NCBI RefSeq assembly: GCF_014218335.1
Contig: NZ_AP023367.1
Coordinates: forward strand, 3,535,501 to 3,599,500
Length of the DNA: 64,000 bases
DNA from: Anaerocolumna cellulosilytica
Lineage (GTDB): Bacteria; Bacillota; Clostridia; Lachnospirales; Lachnospiraceae
Direction: 5' to 3'
Below the pieces are notes generated by a model, which saw nothing but the letters and a program-made list of their open reading frames with translations, did not search any database and was not told where the DNA came from. Below are positions 16,913 to 25,887 of the stretch, piece by piece. The stretch's first letter is position 1, and the number at the start of each line of letters is the position of its first letter. A program made the translations under genes and the position numbers.

Positions 16913-18178
16913 TTATATTTTTATATGCGGATTTCGAAGCCGTTCATACTCTTCTAAGGCAAATCGATCCGTCATACAGGATATGTAGTCAATGATGACT
17001 TGTTCCTTGCTAAGGGGTAATCCATCATATCCTGGCACTAAATTCAAATGCAGATATTTATCTAGAATATCTGGTGGAAGAAGTTTCTCGTTATCTCTGA
17101 AACGTTCAAATAGCTCTTTCACAACAGACTCTGCCTTTCTGTCCATGGTTTCAATTGTGTGAAGTCCATATACATTGTTATAAATTAATTTTCTTAGTCT
17201 ATCAAAAGCCTTACTTTCAAAGTCATGAAAAGCTATGATAGTTTCCCCTCGGTCAGCAGCCGCTTTAATGTCCTCTTGTGTTTTAATACCGTTCCTTATA
17301 AGATTCTCAACACTTTTTACAGTGATGTTCATAATAAGGGAATGAATTAAATCATCAATAAAATAAGTGTCACTATATCTGGTAAAATCAATCTTATTCG
17401 TATTAACTTTCAGTATGTTGGCAATAATGTCCTTAACTTCTTTCATTCCTTCTCTAAAATCTCTATTGGTGTGCTCAGCATCTTCAATAAGTCCTGATTG
17501 AATACCATCCTGTAAGTCATGACAAAGATATGCTACCGTATCAACCAAACCAACGATTTGGCCTTCAAGAGATGAGCAGGGTTTATTGGGTTTAAGCTTA
17601 TTATAGATTCCACTGCTATCCTTATTGTGTTTTAGAATTCCTTCTCTTACCTCATAGGTGAGATTCAACCCTTTATATTCTGTATTTCTGCTTTCCAATA
17701 AGTCAACTACCCTAACACTTTGCTCATTATGGTAAAACCTTGCGGGTTTCCCATTTATGAGAATATTTTCCTTCTGCATGACTGTATCCAGATACCTTTC
17801 AACGGCATGTCCAAAAGGTGTATGCCCCAAGTCATGACCATAGGCAATGGCCTCTGCCAAATCTTCATTTAGTGCTAAGGATTTACAGATTCCTCTTGCC
17901 AGCTGCGCCACCTCAAGTGTATGGGTCAACCTTGTTCTAAAATGATCCCCTTCATGATTTACGAATACCTGGGTTTTATACATAAGTCTTCGAAATGCTT
18001 TGGAATGGATAATTCTATCTCTGTCTCTTTGAAAAGACCCTCTATTCTCAATCTCCCGTTCAAGCTCTTCATACTCCCTGCTGCTCTCACAGGGGAATTT
18101 TACTGCAAAAGGAGCTAGTATGCTGCCGTAAGACTCTTCAATTTCTTGTTTGTTTCTCGGTAACTTAAACCCGTTTAT
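16913..18178 (-). CDS. dgt: dGTP triphosphohydrolase-like HD protein, apparent ATA start
   Basis: A 421-residue HD-domain nucleotidase: RDRIIHSKAFRRL, then LTHTLEVAQ and GHDLGHTPFGHA carry the HD metal ligands and match the dGTPase family, which hydrolyses dGTP (or other dNTPs) to the nucleoside and triphosphate. The first ATG (17983) falls inside the conserved core, at FRRLMYKTQVF. The 65 codons upstream encode family-typical sequence (SYGSILAPFAVKF, FQRDRDRIIHSKAF) and contain no ATG, GTG or TTG back to an in-frame TAA at 18182-18184. AAAGAGGGG lies 7 bases before an ATA at 18176-18178, the best start. A start-codon mutation or sequencing error is the alternative. Confidence 0.8.
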   Translation of the reverse strand: MNGFKLPRNKQEIEESYGSILAPFAVKFPCESSREYEELEREIENRGSFQRDRDRIIHSKAFRRLMYKTQVFVNHEGDHFRTRLTHTLEVAQLARGICKSLALNEDLAEAIAYGHDLGHTPFGHAVERYLDTVMQKENILINGKPARFYHNEQSVRVVDLLESRNTEYKGLNLTYEVREGILKHNKDSSGIYNKLKPNKPCSSLEGQIVGLVDTVAYLCHDLQDGIQSGLIEDAEHTNRDFREGMKEVKDIIANILKVNTNKIDFTRYSDTYFIDDLIHSLIMNITVKSVENLIRNGIKTQEDIKAAADRGETIIAFHDFESKAFDRLRKLIYNNVYGLHTIETMDRKAESVVKELFERFRDNEKLLPPDILDKYLHLNLVPGYDGLPLSKEQVIIDYISCMTDRFALEEYERLRNPHIKI

Positions 18179-18194
18179 ACCTTATCCCCTCTTT
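18179..18194 (-). promoter_or_regulatory. Ribosome binding site deciding the ATA start of the dGTPase-like gene
   Basis: On the minus strand AAAGAGGGG, 7 bases (ATAAGGT) and then ATA. The spacing is ideal and no standard start codon lies between here and the conserved protein core. AUA is a very rare initiator; where rare AUU-type starts occur, as in infC, they allow control by initiation factor 3. Confidence 0.55.
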
Positions 18195-18213
18195 TCTTAT
18201 CTTAATAAATTAA

Positions 18214-19491
18214 CTATAGCTTACCCTTTATAATTTCAGCGGTACGTTTTACCTCTTCCCAGGAATGGGCAGCAGAAACGAACATTGCCTCGTACTGAGA
18301 AGGTGCTACATAAATTCCCTGTTCCAATAACCGATTAAAATATACAGCATATTTTTTAGTATCAGAAGAATTCGCAGATTCAAAATCTGTTACTTGTTTT
18401 TCCGTAAAAAAGGCACTTAGCAAAGAACCTACCTGGTTTACATGTACTGCCTCACCTGAATGTGTTCCGTATTCTCTGAATGTATTAGCCAAATATTCCG
18501 CTTTTTCTTTCATTTCAGAATAGTACTGGGGATTTGCTTTTAAGATTTCTAGAGTCTTTAGTCCTGCTGCTGTTGCTACCGGATTACCGGATAAGGTTCC
18601 CGCTTGATATACGGGGCCTAATGGTGAAATCATCTCCATAATATCTTTTCTTCCGCCATAGGCACCAATTGGCATTCCACCGCCCACTATCTTGCCAAGT
18701 GTTGTCAGGTCAGGCTTTATACCATAATATGCCTGCGCTCCGCCAATACTTAGTCGAAACCCTGTAATTACTTCATCGAAAATTAAAAGTGCATCATTTT
18801 CTAATGTTATCTCTCTTAAAAAATGCAGGAAATTTTCTTGTGGTAAAACTACACCCATATTAGCTGCTACCGGTTCCACAACAATACCTGCAATCTTTCC
18901 CTTGTATTTTTCAAATAATTCCTCTACAGATTCCTTATGATTAAATTCTGCAATTAAGGTGTTTTCTGAATACGCCTTCGGAACTCCGGCACTGTCCGGC
19001 TGAGACTGCGTTAATGCAGCCGAACCAGCTTTTACTAGTAACCCGTCGGAGTGTCCATGATAACAGCCTCTAAATTTAATAATCATATCTTTTCCTGTAT
19101 ATCCTCTGGCTGCTCGAATAGCACTCATAACCGCTTCTGTACCAGAACTTACCAGTCTGAGCATTTCCATTGAAGGCATAATTTCAGCAATTAATTCTGC
19201 CAGCTGCACCTCTCGTTTGGTAGGTGCACCGTAAGTTAATCCATCTCTTGCAGCTTTTGTTACGACATCAATTACTTCTTCTCTGGCATGTCCTAATATA
19301 GCCGGTCCCCAGGAGCATACATAATCAACAAATTCATTATTATCTTCATCGTATATTTTACTTCCCTTTGCACGGCTTATGAATAAGGGCGTTCTTCCTA
19401 CTGATCCAAATGCTCTTACCGGACTGTTCACCCCACCAGGCATAACCTTACACGCCTGTTCATACAATACTGCTGACTGATTATCCTTCAT
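18214..19491 (-). CDS. hemL: Glutamate-1-semialdehyde 2,1-aminomutase
   Basis: PLP enzyme that converts glutamate-1-semialdehyde to 5-aminolevulinate, the last step of the C5 route begun by HemA in the same operon. The 425 residues include PGGVNSPVRAF, SSGTEAVMSAIRAAR, the PLP-binding region LLIFDEVITGFR and the Schiff-base lysine in LGKIVGGGMPIGA (K267). Its start overlaps hemB by 11 bases, so translation is coupled. It is the last gene of the tetrapyrrole operon. Confidence 0.97.
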   Translation of the reverse strand: MKDNQSAVLYEQACKVMPGGVNSPVRAFGSVGRTPLFISRAKGSKIYDEDNNEFVDYVCSWGPAILGHAREEVIDVVTKAARDGLTYGAPTKREVQLAELIAEIMPSMEMLRLVSSGTEAVMSAIRAARGYTGKDMIIKFRGCYHGHSDGLLVKAGSAALTQSQPDSAGVPKAYSENTLIAEFNHKESVEELFEKYKGKIAGIVVEPVAANMGVVLPQENFLHFLREITLENDALLIFDEVITGFRLSIGGAQAYYGIKPDLTTLGKIVGGGMPIGAYGGRKDIMEMISPLGPVYQAGTLSGNPVATAAGLKTLEILKANPQYYSEMKEKAEYLANTFREYGTHSGEAVHVNQVGSLLSAFFTEKQVTDFESANSSDTKKYAVYFNRLLEQGIYVAPSQYEAMFVSAAHSWEEVKRTAEIIKGKL

Positions 19492-20458
19492 AGGAATCCC
19501 CCTTTATCCACTTTGCCGCATCCAGAGCATGATATGTTATTATAATTCCTGCTCCTGCTCTTTTCATGGCTGTCAAATTCTCCATTACTACCTTCTTTTC
19601 ATCAATCCAGCCATTGGCTGCTGCCGCTTTTACCATGGAATATTCACCGCTGACATTATAAGCTGCAATAGGATAATCTGTTTTTAAGCTCACTGTTTTA
19701 ATTACATCTAAATAGGCAAGTGCAGGTTTAACCATAACAATATCTGCTCCTTCTTCAATATCATCAAGTACCTCACGCACTGCTTCTTTCACATTACCAT
19801 AATCCATCTGGTAAGTTTTCCTGTCACCAAAACTTGGGGCAGAATGAGCCGCATCACGAAATGGAGCATAATAAGCGGAGGCATATTTCGCACTATATGC
19901 CATAATTGGTGTATTGATATAATGATTTTCATCCAAAGCTTCCCGAATTGCCTTGATATGACCATCCATCATATCAGAAGGTGCAATAATATCAGCTCCT
20001 GCTTTTGCGCAGGATACCGCTGCTTTTGCCAGCAACGGAAGCGTTTCATCATTTAGAACCTCTCCATCTTCAATCATGCCACAATGTCCATGACTGGTAT
20101 ATTCACATAGACAAATATCTGCTGTCACTGTAAATTCCGGGTAACTGCTTTTTATATATCGGATTGCCTTCTGGGTTACTCCATCGGGATTGTAAGCTTC
20201 GCTGCCCACTTCATCTTTATGAATGGGAATACCAAACAATAAAATATTTTTTACTCCGCTTCTCTTTACCCGCTGCAATTCCTCTCCTAGTCTGTCCACG
20301 GAATACTGGTTGATTCCAGGCATAGAATCTATGGGATTCTTTATATTTTCACCTTCTATTATAAATATAGGATAAATGAAGTCCGATATAGCTAAACTTG
20401 TTTCCCTAACAAGTGAACGAATGGTTTCATTTACTCTCAGTCTTCTTCTTCGAATCAT
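19481..20458 (-). CDS. hemB: Porphobilinogen synthase (5-aminolevulinate dehydratase)
   Basis: Joins two 5-aminolevulinate molecules into porphobilinogen. Active-site lysines lie in AYSAKYASA (K191) and MVKPALAYLD (K244), and a zinc-type cysteine set is visible (CLCEYTSHGHC: C116, C118, C126), indicating a Zn-dependent enzyme rather than the Mg-only type. 325 residues is standard. A hairpin with the form of a terminator sits between it and the preceding cobA-hemD gene, so hemB-hemL may be expressed at a different level from the rest. Confidence 0.97.
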   Translation of the reverse strand: MIRRRRLRVNETIRSLVRETSLAISDFIYPIFIIEGENIKNPIDSMPGINQYSVDRLGEELQRVKRSGVKNILLFGIPIHKDEVGSEAYNPDGVTQKAIRYIKSSYPEFTVTADICLCEYTSHGHCGMIEDGEVLNDETLPLLAKAAVSCAKAGADIIAPSDMMDGHIKAIREALDENHYINTPIMAYSAKYASAYYAPFRDAAHSAPSFGDRKTYQMDYGNVKEAVREVLDDIEEGADIVMVKPALAYLDVIKTVSLKTDYPIAAYNVSGEYSMVKAAAANGWIDEKKVVMENLTAMKRAGAGIIITYHALDAAKWIKGDSYEG

Positions 20459-20521
20459 ATTAACTCCTATCTAGTGCCATGTATTATCTGCTCTTGCATA
20501 CTTTTTTAAAAAAATCTTGAA

Positions 20522-20551
20522 AAAATAGTATTTTCGTTTCAATACTATTTT
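20522..20551 (-). terminator. Terminator-like hairpin between cobA-hemD and hemB
   Basis: An 11-bp AT stem (AAAATAGTATT at 20522-20532 and its complement at 20541-20551), followed on the minus strand by a T-rich stretch. It lies 44 bases past the cobA-hemD stop and about 64 bases before hemB, and may attenuate the operon. Confidence 0.6.
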
Positions 20552-20594
20552 ACAATCGCAAAACCATCTCCAATTGCTATATCTCAATTCTTCT

Positions 20595-22112
20595 TTACGG
20601 TAGCACCTGTCTTTCTTCTCTGTCTTTTATTACACATTCAACCAATCCGGCAGCAGTGTACTTTTCTGCCGTTAAAAACTGAGATACCCCATACTCTTTC
20701 AGCTTCCTTCCTGTTATATCACCGATACACACCAGCGTAATCCGTTTAAGTTTTTCTTTATCCGCTTCCTTAAGGTTTTGAAAAAACACCTCAACTCCCG
20801 AGGCACTGGCAAAAGTCAGGTAATCATACTCTGACAGGTTCTCATATATATTCTCTAAAATATTTATATCCGGTGCTACATCATACAGGGTTAAATCAGT
20901 ATATGCGATGCCTTTGTTATGAAGGATTTCTGTAAGCTCGGCAGAACCTTTTGCTGCTCTCGGCAAAAGAACTTTATCTCCTTGCCTTAGTAACGCTACC
21001 AGTCCTTTAGCCAAATCTCTGGTCGTATAACTATCCGGTGTATAATCAGTCTGAAATCCCTCTTTTAAAAGTGCCTCCCCGGTTCCTTTTCCAACTACGG
21101 CAAAGCGGATATGAGCAAAGATTCTGTAATCTACCTTCTGTTCTTTTACTGCTTTAAAAAACAACTCCACACCATTTGTACTGGTAAAGACCAGCCAGTT
21201 ATAGGCCGCAAGCTGTCTAATCGCTTCTATTGCCTCTGAACTTCCACTGTAATCTTCTATTCTTAGGCAAGATAAATTGTCAATGAAAGCACCTTCATCC
21301 TTAAGACAGCCACTGAGCTTTTTTGTAAACTTATCTGTTCCAGTCACTCCGATACGTACACCAGATAAACCACCCACAGTGGTTCCCTTCATGTTAAGCT
21401 CTGCTACTCCGCCAACTATAATTACCGCAGGTGCTTTTATATCTTCCTGCTTCACAAGTTCTGCTATATTTTTTAATGTACCTCTTACTTCTCTTTGTTT
21501 GAAGGTAGTACCATTTGATACGACTGCTGCCGGTGTATCCGCCGATTTTCCACATTTTAACAACTCGCCTGTTATCTGCTCAATATGTCCCATTCCCATT
21601 AAAAATACTAAAGTCCCCTCAAGCTTTGCCAAAGTCTCAAAATTATCGGTAAGGATGCCTTCTTTTGTATGCCCGGTTATAACATGAAAGCTTCTGCTAA
21701 TCCCCCTGTGTGTTACCGGAATACCAGCCATAGCCCCAGCAGCTACTGATGATGTTATACCAGGCACCACTTCAAAGGCTATACCTGCTTCCTGTAAGGC
21801 CAGTATTTCCTCTCCGCCTCTTCCAAAAACAAAAGGGTCTCCTCCCTTTAAGCGTACCACCCGCTTACCCTCTAAGCCTTTTTTTACAATAACCCGGTTG
21901 ATATCCTCCTGTCTCCAGCTATGACTGCCCACTACTTTTCCAACATTGATTTTCTCGCAATCATATGGAACCAACTGCAATAGGTTATCTGAGGCAAGCC
22001 TATCATAAATTACTACTTCACAACATTTTAACAGACGCTCTCCTTTTAAAGTTAAAAGTTCTGCATCTCCCGGCCCTGCTCCGACCAGATAGACCATACC
22101 CTTCTGATTCAT
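20595..22112 (-). CDS. cobA-hemD: Uroporphyrinogen III methyltransferase / uroporphyrinogen III synthase fusion
   Basis: A 505-residue fusion. Residues 1 to about 245 are a CobA/SUMT methyltransferase (VYLVGAGPGDAELLTLKGE, VVRLKGGDPFVFGRGGEE, VPGITS, ITGHT), which uses SAM twice to make precorrin-2. Residues about 250-505 are uroporphyrinogen III synthase (RIGVTGTDKF, NWLVFTSTNGVELFF, LTFASASGVEVF). Such fusions are common in clostridia and channel the product of HemC to siroheme and cobalamin. It follows hemC, and its leader carries the repeat element at 22118-22175. Confidence 0.95.
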   Translation of the reverse strand: MNQKGMVYLVGAGPGDAELLTLKGERLLKCCEVVIYDRLASDNLLQLVPYDCEKINVGKVVGSHSWRQEDINRVIVKKGLEGKRVVRLKGGDPFVFGRGGEEILALQEAGIAFEVVPGITSSVAAGAMAGIPVTHRGISRSFHVITGHTKEGILTDNFETLAKLEGTLVFLMGMGHIEQITGELLKCGKSADTPAAVVSNGTTFKQREVRGTLKNIAELVKQEDIKAPAVIIVGGVAELNMKGTTVGGLSGVRIGVTGTDKFTKKLSGCLKDEGAFIDNLSCLRIEDYSGSSEAIEAIRQLAAYNWLVFTSTNGVELFFKAVKEQKVDYRIFAHIRFAVVGKGTGEALLKEGFQTDYTPDSYTTRDLAKGLVALLRQGDKVLLPRAAKGSAELTEILHNKGIAYTDLTLYDVAPDINILENIYENLSEYDYLTFASASGVEVFFQNLKEADKEKLKRITLVCIGDITGRKLKEYGVSQFLTAEKYTAAGLVECVIKDREERQVLP

Positions 22113-22117
22113 TTTTA

Positions 22118-22175
22118 GCTCCTAACTGCAACCTTTTGCTGCGTATAATATAGGGGTTGAATATCTTATTCAACC
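22118..22175 (-). promoter_or_regulatory. Two-hairpin leader element of cobA-hemD
   Basis: On the minus strand GGTTGAAT, loop of 5, ATTCAACC (plus coordinates 22155-22162 and 22168-22175), then GCAGC-AAAAG-GTTGC (22128-22142, with a G.U fourth pair), then AGTTAGGAGC and the start codon. The order, inverted repeat then hairpin then ribosome site, is shared with fucI, cysD and the 60 kb and 63 kb leaders. Confidence 0.55.
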
Positions 22176-22216
22176 TTTACTTCGATATGCCAGTTCATTT
22201 CCTGCGGCATCTTCAT

Positions 22217-23095
22217 CTATGCTTTTAATCTGTTAACCAGTTCCTTTGCAAGCTCTAACCTATCTTGTAATTTTGCCGTTCCTTGTACACGGAGAATTTT
22301 ATTATCCCAGTACAGGATAGAAAGGTTAATCGTATCCTCTTTTATGGTTGTATACGCACCAATAGGTTCATTGCAGCCTGCATTCACAAGTTTTAATACT
22401 TCTCTTTCCGTCTCAAGAGAATAACCGGATTCCGTATGATTCCATTTACTAAAAAGTTCTCTTAATTTCGGTTCATCTCTGCCCTCTACAGCTATTATCC
22501 CCTGCCCGGCTGCGGGTATGAAAACATCCGGTTCCAAATAGTTAAACTGATACTCATCTGCTCCCATGATATCTAAGCGTTTTAAGCCGGCTGCTGCCAG
22601 AATTATTGCATCATATTCACCTGCCTGTAGTTTCGCAAGCCTGGTATTAACATTTCCTCTTAAGTTCTTTACTTCTACACCGTACTGTTCCTTTATTTGA
22701 AGCTGTCTGCGAAGACTGCTGGTTCCAACGATTGTGCTCTCTGTAAGCTGGGACTTTGACCCTTTTCTAGTTATAATTACATCTCGGACATCTTCTCTTT
22801 TTGACACGCCAAGAATAGAAAGTCCTGCCGGCAATAAAATCGGCATATCCTTTGCACTATGTACTGCAACATCAATCTTACCGGACAACATGGCTTCCTC
22901 AAATTCTGAAACAAATGCACCTTTACCTCCAAAACTTTCTAAGGGCTTATCCAGTATCTGGTCACCAATGGTACTCATGGGTATTAATTGAACGTCTAAA
23001 TTTGGATGATTTAGTTTTAGAGCATTGGCAACTATCTCTGTCTGGGCAAGCGCCAGACGGCTCTTTCTTGTACCTATTCTAATAATATTCTTCAT
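22217..23095 (-). CDS. hemC: Hydroxymethylbilane synthase (porphobilinogen deaminase)
   Basis: Polymerises four porphobilinogens into hydroxymethylbilane. The 292 residues include RIGTRKSRLALAQTE, VHSAKDMP, GTSSLRR and the cysteine that carries the dipyrromethane cofactor (NAGCNEP, C241). Placed between the precorrin-2 dehydrogenase and cobA-hemD genes. A palindromic hairpin (23108-23125) abuts its GATTGGAG ribosome site. Confidence 0.97.
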   Translation of the reverse strand: MKNIIRIGTRKSRLALAQTEIVANALKLNHPNLDVQLIPMSTIGDQILDKPLESFGGKGAFVSEFEEAMLSGKIDVAVHSAKDMPILLPAGLSILGVSKREDVRDVIITRKGSKSQLTESTIVGTSSLRRQLQIKEQYGVEVKNLRGNVNTRLAKLQAGEYDAIILAAAGLKRLDIMGADEYQFNYLEPDVFIPAAGQGIIAVEGRDEPKLRELFSKWNHTESGYSLETEREVLKLVNAGCNEPIGAYTTIKEDTINLSILYWDNKILRVQGTAKLQDRLELAKELVNRLKA

Positions 23096-23100
23096 TAAAC

Positions 23101-23125
23101 TCCAATCTGTGTGCTATAGCACACA
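23101..23125 (-). promoter_or_regulatory. Hairpin abutting the hemC ribosome binding site
   Basis: A TGTGTGC-TATA-GCACACA stem (23108-23125) is followed on the minus strand by GATTGGAG and the hemC ATG. It has the same placement as the opuAC, fucI and ybeY hairpins. Confidence 0.5.
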
Positions 23126-23151
23126 TTAAAATCAAGATGCAGAAATTGGTT

Positions 23152-23799
23152 TTATTTGTCTTGATTTTTTTTCATCTCACGCTGTATTACATCCTTTATC
23201 TGCTTCGGTGATAGTTTACCGTTTTGATTTTCTACTGCCTCGATTAAAGCAATGTAAACCTTCTTTCTTTCTGCTTCCGTATCAAAAGATTTTTTCACCA
23301 AATCTCTGGCTTCGCCCAGAATATCCGCCAAATCTTCCAGATACTCCGGCAGTTGCTCCGCAATGCTCTTCTTTAATCTTTGGGATATTACGGGACTTTT
23401 ACCGGAACTAGTAACTCCTATAGTCACTGCACCTCTTTTTATATAAGCTGGAAAGATAAAACTACATTCCTCCTGAACATCTACCACATTAACAGGTATG
23501 TTCTTATGTCTGCATTCTTTTGCTATACTCTTATTCAGTGTAATATCATCGGTAGCGGCAATCACAAGATCTGCCTTACATACATCACCAGAATCAAAAT
23601 TTCTTAAAGCGATAATTAACTGCTCCTGGGATAGCGAATCTTTCAATCCATATACTTTATCAATACAATTAGGGGCTATTACCAAAATTCTTGCTTCAAA
23701 TTCCAACAGTGCCTTTATCTTTCGATAAGCCACCGCTCCGCCACCAACTATAATACATAATTTATCTTTTAAATCCACAAACATAGGAAAATATGCCAT
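23152..23799 (-). CDS. Precorrin-2 dehydrogenase / sirohydrochlorin ferrochelatase-like (CysG N-terminal type)
   Basis: Oxidises precorrin-2 to sirohydrochlorin with NAD, and some members also insert iron to give siroheme. The 215 residues match the Met8/SirC/YlnF family: an N-terminal Rossmann domain (LCIIVGGGAVAYRKIKALLE), VIAATDD, NVVDVQEECSFIFPA and GVTSSGKSPVISQRLKKSIAEQLP. It lies between hemA and hemC. Siroheme is the cofactor of assimilatory sulfite reductase, which links this operon to the sulfate genes at 37-47 kb. Whether it also acts as a chelatase is not clear from sequence. Confidence 0.93.
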   Translation of the reverse strand: MAYFPMFVDLKDKLCIIVGGGAVAYRKIKALLEFEARILVIAPNCIDKVYGLKDSLSQEQLIIALRNFDSGDVCKADLVIAATDDITLNKSIAKECRHKNIPVNVVDVQEECSFIFPAYIKRGAVTIGVTSSGKSPVISQRLKKSIAEQLPEYLEDLADILGEARDLVKKSFDTEAERKKVYIALIEAVENQNGKLSPKQIKDVIQREMKKNQDK

Positions 23800-23821
23800 A
23801 GTATTTTCTTGTCTCCTATCT

Positions 23822-24970
23822 CTACAACAGTTTCTTAAAACTATTCAAAATAACTTCCAATTCCTTATTGGTAACTATATTTCGTATACGGTATAATACT
23901 CCCTCGAAAGATTGTTTTTCCACTAGCTCTTTTATATTGCCCATATAGGGGAGAAAATCTCTGAAATTTATTTCTTTGTAAAACTCTTCTATCTGTTTTT
24001 CTATGATTAGTTTTGCAGCTTCCGCTTCTTTTAACTTAATATGGTTATTGGTTTCTGCAAGCTGCTTAAAATAATCAATATCAATTAAAGTGTGTCCTTT
24101 TAGTTGTAATACTTTCTTATCAATGTCCATCGGGACTGCAAGGTCAATAAATAACCTTTGCTTCTGTCTGGTAAGTGCTTGTTTTAGTTCATGGTAGGTT
24201 ATAGTATAATGGGGACTTGAGGTTGCACTGATTATTATATCTGCTTCATTTATCTCCTTATATCGCTCTTTATAATCCACCATTCGCACATCGGGACAGA
24301 CTATGCGTACTTCCTCCGGCAAATTGTGGGATCTGATGGTACCTGTTATCTCTATCTTTTTATTATGATAAAGATTTTTCATTACAATCGTTCCAAATTT
24401 GCCGGCAAGGCCAATAATAAGCACTTTCTTACTATCCTTCTCACCTTCAAAGTGAAATACTTCATTTGCAGTCAGTGTACCAATGGACACAGACGTTTTA
24501 GACAGCTTCGTATCCGTTTTTACTTTCTTTGCACAGGTAATGGCATGACGGAACAAAATATTTAACATATAATCGGTGGTATTGGTATCAAAGGCCAACT
24601 GATAATCCGCTTTAACTTGTCCAAGTATTTCATCTTCTCCAATAACCATAGAATCTAAGCCTGTAGCAACTTGGAATAAGTGCTTTACTGCCTTTTCCCC
24701 TTCATATCTTAAGAAATACTTTAATATTTCAGAATAACTTAAGTTTTTAAGGCTAGCAATTAATACCATAATCTGCTCCACAGCCTCTTCTTCTCCTGCT
24801 ATATATACCTCCGTCCTGTTGCATGTGGTAATGAGGACACACTCTTGTATCCCATTTTGTTCTAAGGCTGCCTTTAGAAAGTTCACCTTTTCTTCCTTCG
24901 TAAAAGCAAGCAGCTCCCGTACCTTTACCGGTGAGGTTTTATGACTTATGCATATATTATAAATGTTCAT
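23822..24970 (-). CDS. hemA: Glutamyl-tRNA reductase
   Basis: First gene of the tetrapyrrole operon; reduces glutamyl-tRNA to glutamate-1-semialdehyde with NADPH. The nucleophile lies in TTCNRTEVY (C50), followed by GLDSMVIGEDEILGQVK, the NADPH domain (KVLIIGLAGKFGTIV), ISATSSPH and a helical dimerisation domain. At 382 residues it is slightly shorter than the usual 400-450, with a trimmed C-terminus. AGGAGAG precedes the ATG, and its promoter lies just upstream, divergent from the flavodoxin gene. Confidence 0.95.
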   Translation of the reverse strand: MNIYNICISHKTSPVKVRELLAFTKEEKVNFLKAALEQNGIQECVLITTCNRTEVYIAGEEEAVEQIMVLIASLKNLSYSEILKYFLRYEGEKAVKHLFQVATGLDSMVIGEDEILGQVKADYQLAFDTNTTDYMLNILFRHAITCAKKVKTDTKLSKTSVSIGTLTANEVFHFEGEKDSKKVLIIGLAGKFGTIVMKNLYHNKKIEITGTIRSHNLPEEVRIVCPDVRMVDYKERYKEINEADIIISATSSPHYTITYHELKQALTRQKQRLFIDLAVPMDIDKKVLQLKGHTLIDIDYFKQLAETNNHIKLKEAEAAKLIIEKQIEEFYKEINFRDFLPYMGNIKELVEKQSFEGVLYRIRNIVTNKELEVILNSFKKLL

Positions 24971-25026
24971 GAACAGCCTCTCCTAAAATTCTTACAAATA
25001 GTCCATATGGACTTTTACTCTCATTT

Positions 25027-25054
25027 ATTATATCATACATTATAACACAAACAA
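25027..25054 (-). promoter_or_regulatory. Putative promoter of the tetrapyrrole operon
   Basis: Minus strand TTGTTT (25049-25054), 16-base spacer, TATAAT (25027-25032), giving a leader of about 50 bases before hemA. An overlapping second TATAAT lies slightly upstream without a good -35. Confidence 0.55.
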
Positions 25055-25110
25055 TGGTCTTCTGCACATGATACAAAAAATCTGTCATTTTCCCACTTTT
25101 TAACATTTGC

Positions 25111-25139
25111 TTGACAAATTTTTTAGAATGAAATAAGAT
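25111..25139 (+). promoter_or_regulatory. Promoter of the flavodoxin gene
   Basis: Plus strand TTGACA (25111-25116), 17-base spacer, TAAGAT (25134-25139), about 80 bases before the flavodoxin ATG and divergent from hemA. Confidence 0.7.
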
Positions 25140-25222
25140 AACAGGTAGAAAACCAAAGCATGGGCACAAAGTACTAAGATAGTAATTATCTAAATGTAAT
25201 TTCAGTACGAAAGGAGTAACCT

Positions 25223-25702
25223 ATGAAAACTTTAGTTGTTTATTATTCTTTAGAAGGAGATACCAAGTTTATTGCAGATCTTATCGCTGAAGAATTGGAT
25301 TCTGACATTTTGGAATTAAAGCCACAAAAAGAAGTTCCCAAAGATGGTTTTAAGAAATTTATTTGGGGTGGAAAAAGTGTTCTATTTAAAGAGAAACCAA
25401 AATTAGTGAATATAATAACTAATTTTGAAGAATATGATACTATTTTTATCGGTACACCCATTTGGGCAAGCAGCTATGCTCCACCGATTTCTACTTTTTT
25501 ATCCAATGTTACAATCTCCGGTAAAAAATTAGGATTTTTTGCTTGCCATGCCGGAGGCGGTGCTGAAAAATGTTTTAATAAATTAAGTGTTGAGCTAAAG
25601 GACAATACTTTACTCGGTACTATAGATTTAGTTGATCCTTTAAAGGAAGATCGGGAAAAGGTTAAAACACAGGTAAAACGTTGGCTCCATGAGGTAACCT
25701 AA
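25223..25702 (+). CDS. Flavodoxin family protein
   Basis: A 159-residue flavodoxin-like protein that should bind FMN and carry electrons. It begins MKTLVVYYSLEGDTKFIADL, with the phosphate-binding loop YSLEGDTK, followed by FIGTPIWASSYAPPISTFL and FFACHAGGGAEKC. Unlike the classic T/S-x-T-G-x-T loop, this one reads SLEGDT, as in many clostridial flavodoxin/NADPH-dependent FMN reductase-like proteins. AAAGGAG lies 7 bases before the ATG. It is a single-gene unit with its own promoter and terminator, and the only plus-strand gene for about 25 kb in the left half. Confidence 0.9.
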   Translation: MKTLVVYYSLEGDTKFIADLIAEELDSDILELKPQKEVPKDGFKKFIWGGKSVLFKEKPKLVNIITNFEEYDTIFIGTPIWASSYAPPISTFLSNVTISGKKLGFFACHAGGGAEKCFNKLSVELKDNTLLGTIDLVDPLKEDREKVKTQVKRWLHEVT

Positions 25703-25786
25703 GTCAGCTTAGAAAAGGTGTATAAGAGAATACAGCCTAGCCTGATATTTATTTATTTTGAATGAAAGCATACATAAATTATGATA

Positions 25787-25821
25787 AAAAACTCCACAGG
25801 TTTACGGTCTGTGGAGTTTTT
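25787..25821. terminator. Bidirectional terminator between flavodoxin and leuS
   Basis: A 13-bp stem (AAAAACTCCACAG at 25787-25799 and its complement at 25809-25821) with A/T runs on both flanks. It lies between two convergent genes and can serve both. Confidence 0.88.
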
Positions 25822-25887
25822 AAAGTTTTTATAGTCTATTTTAAATTTGAAGTATGTGTCTCACACACCTTGGGATTTCTTTAAGAC

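Noticed and set aside
24957-25169. 70-residue minus-strand open frame covering the hemA promoter region
   Set aside because: It overlaps the hemA start and the divergent promoters, has no ribosome site and no protein-like features.
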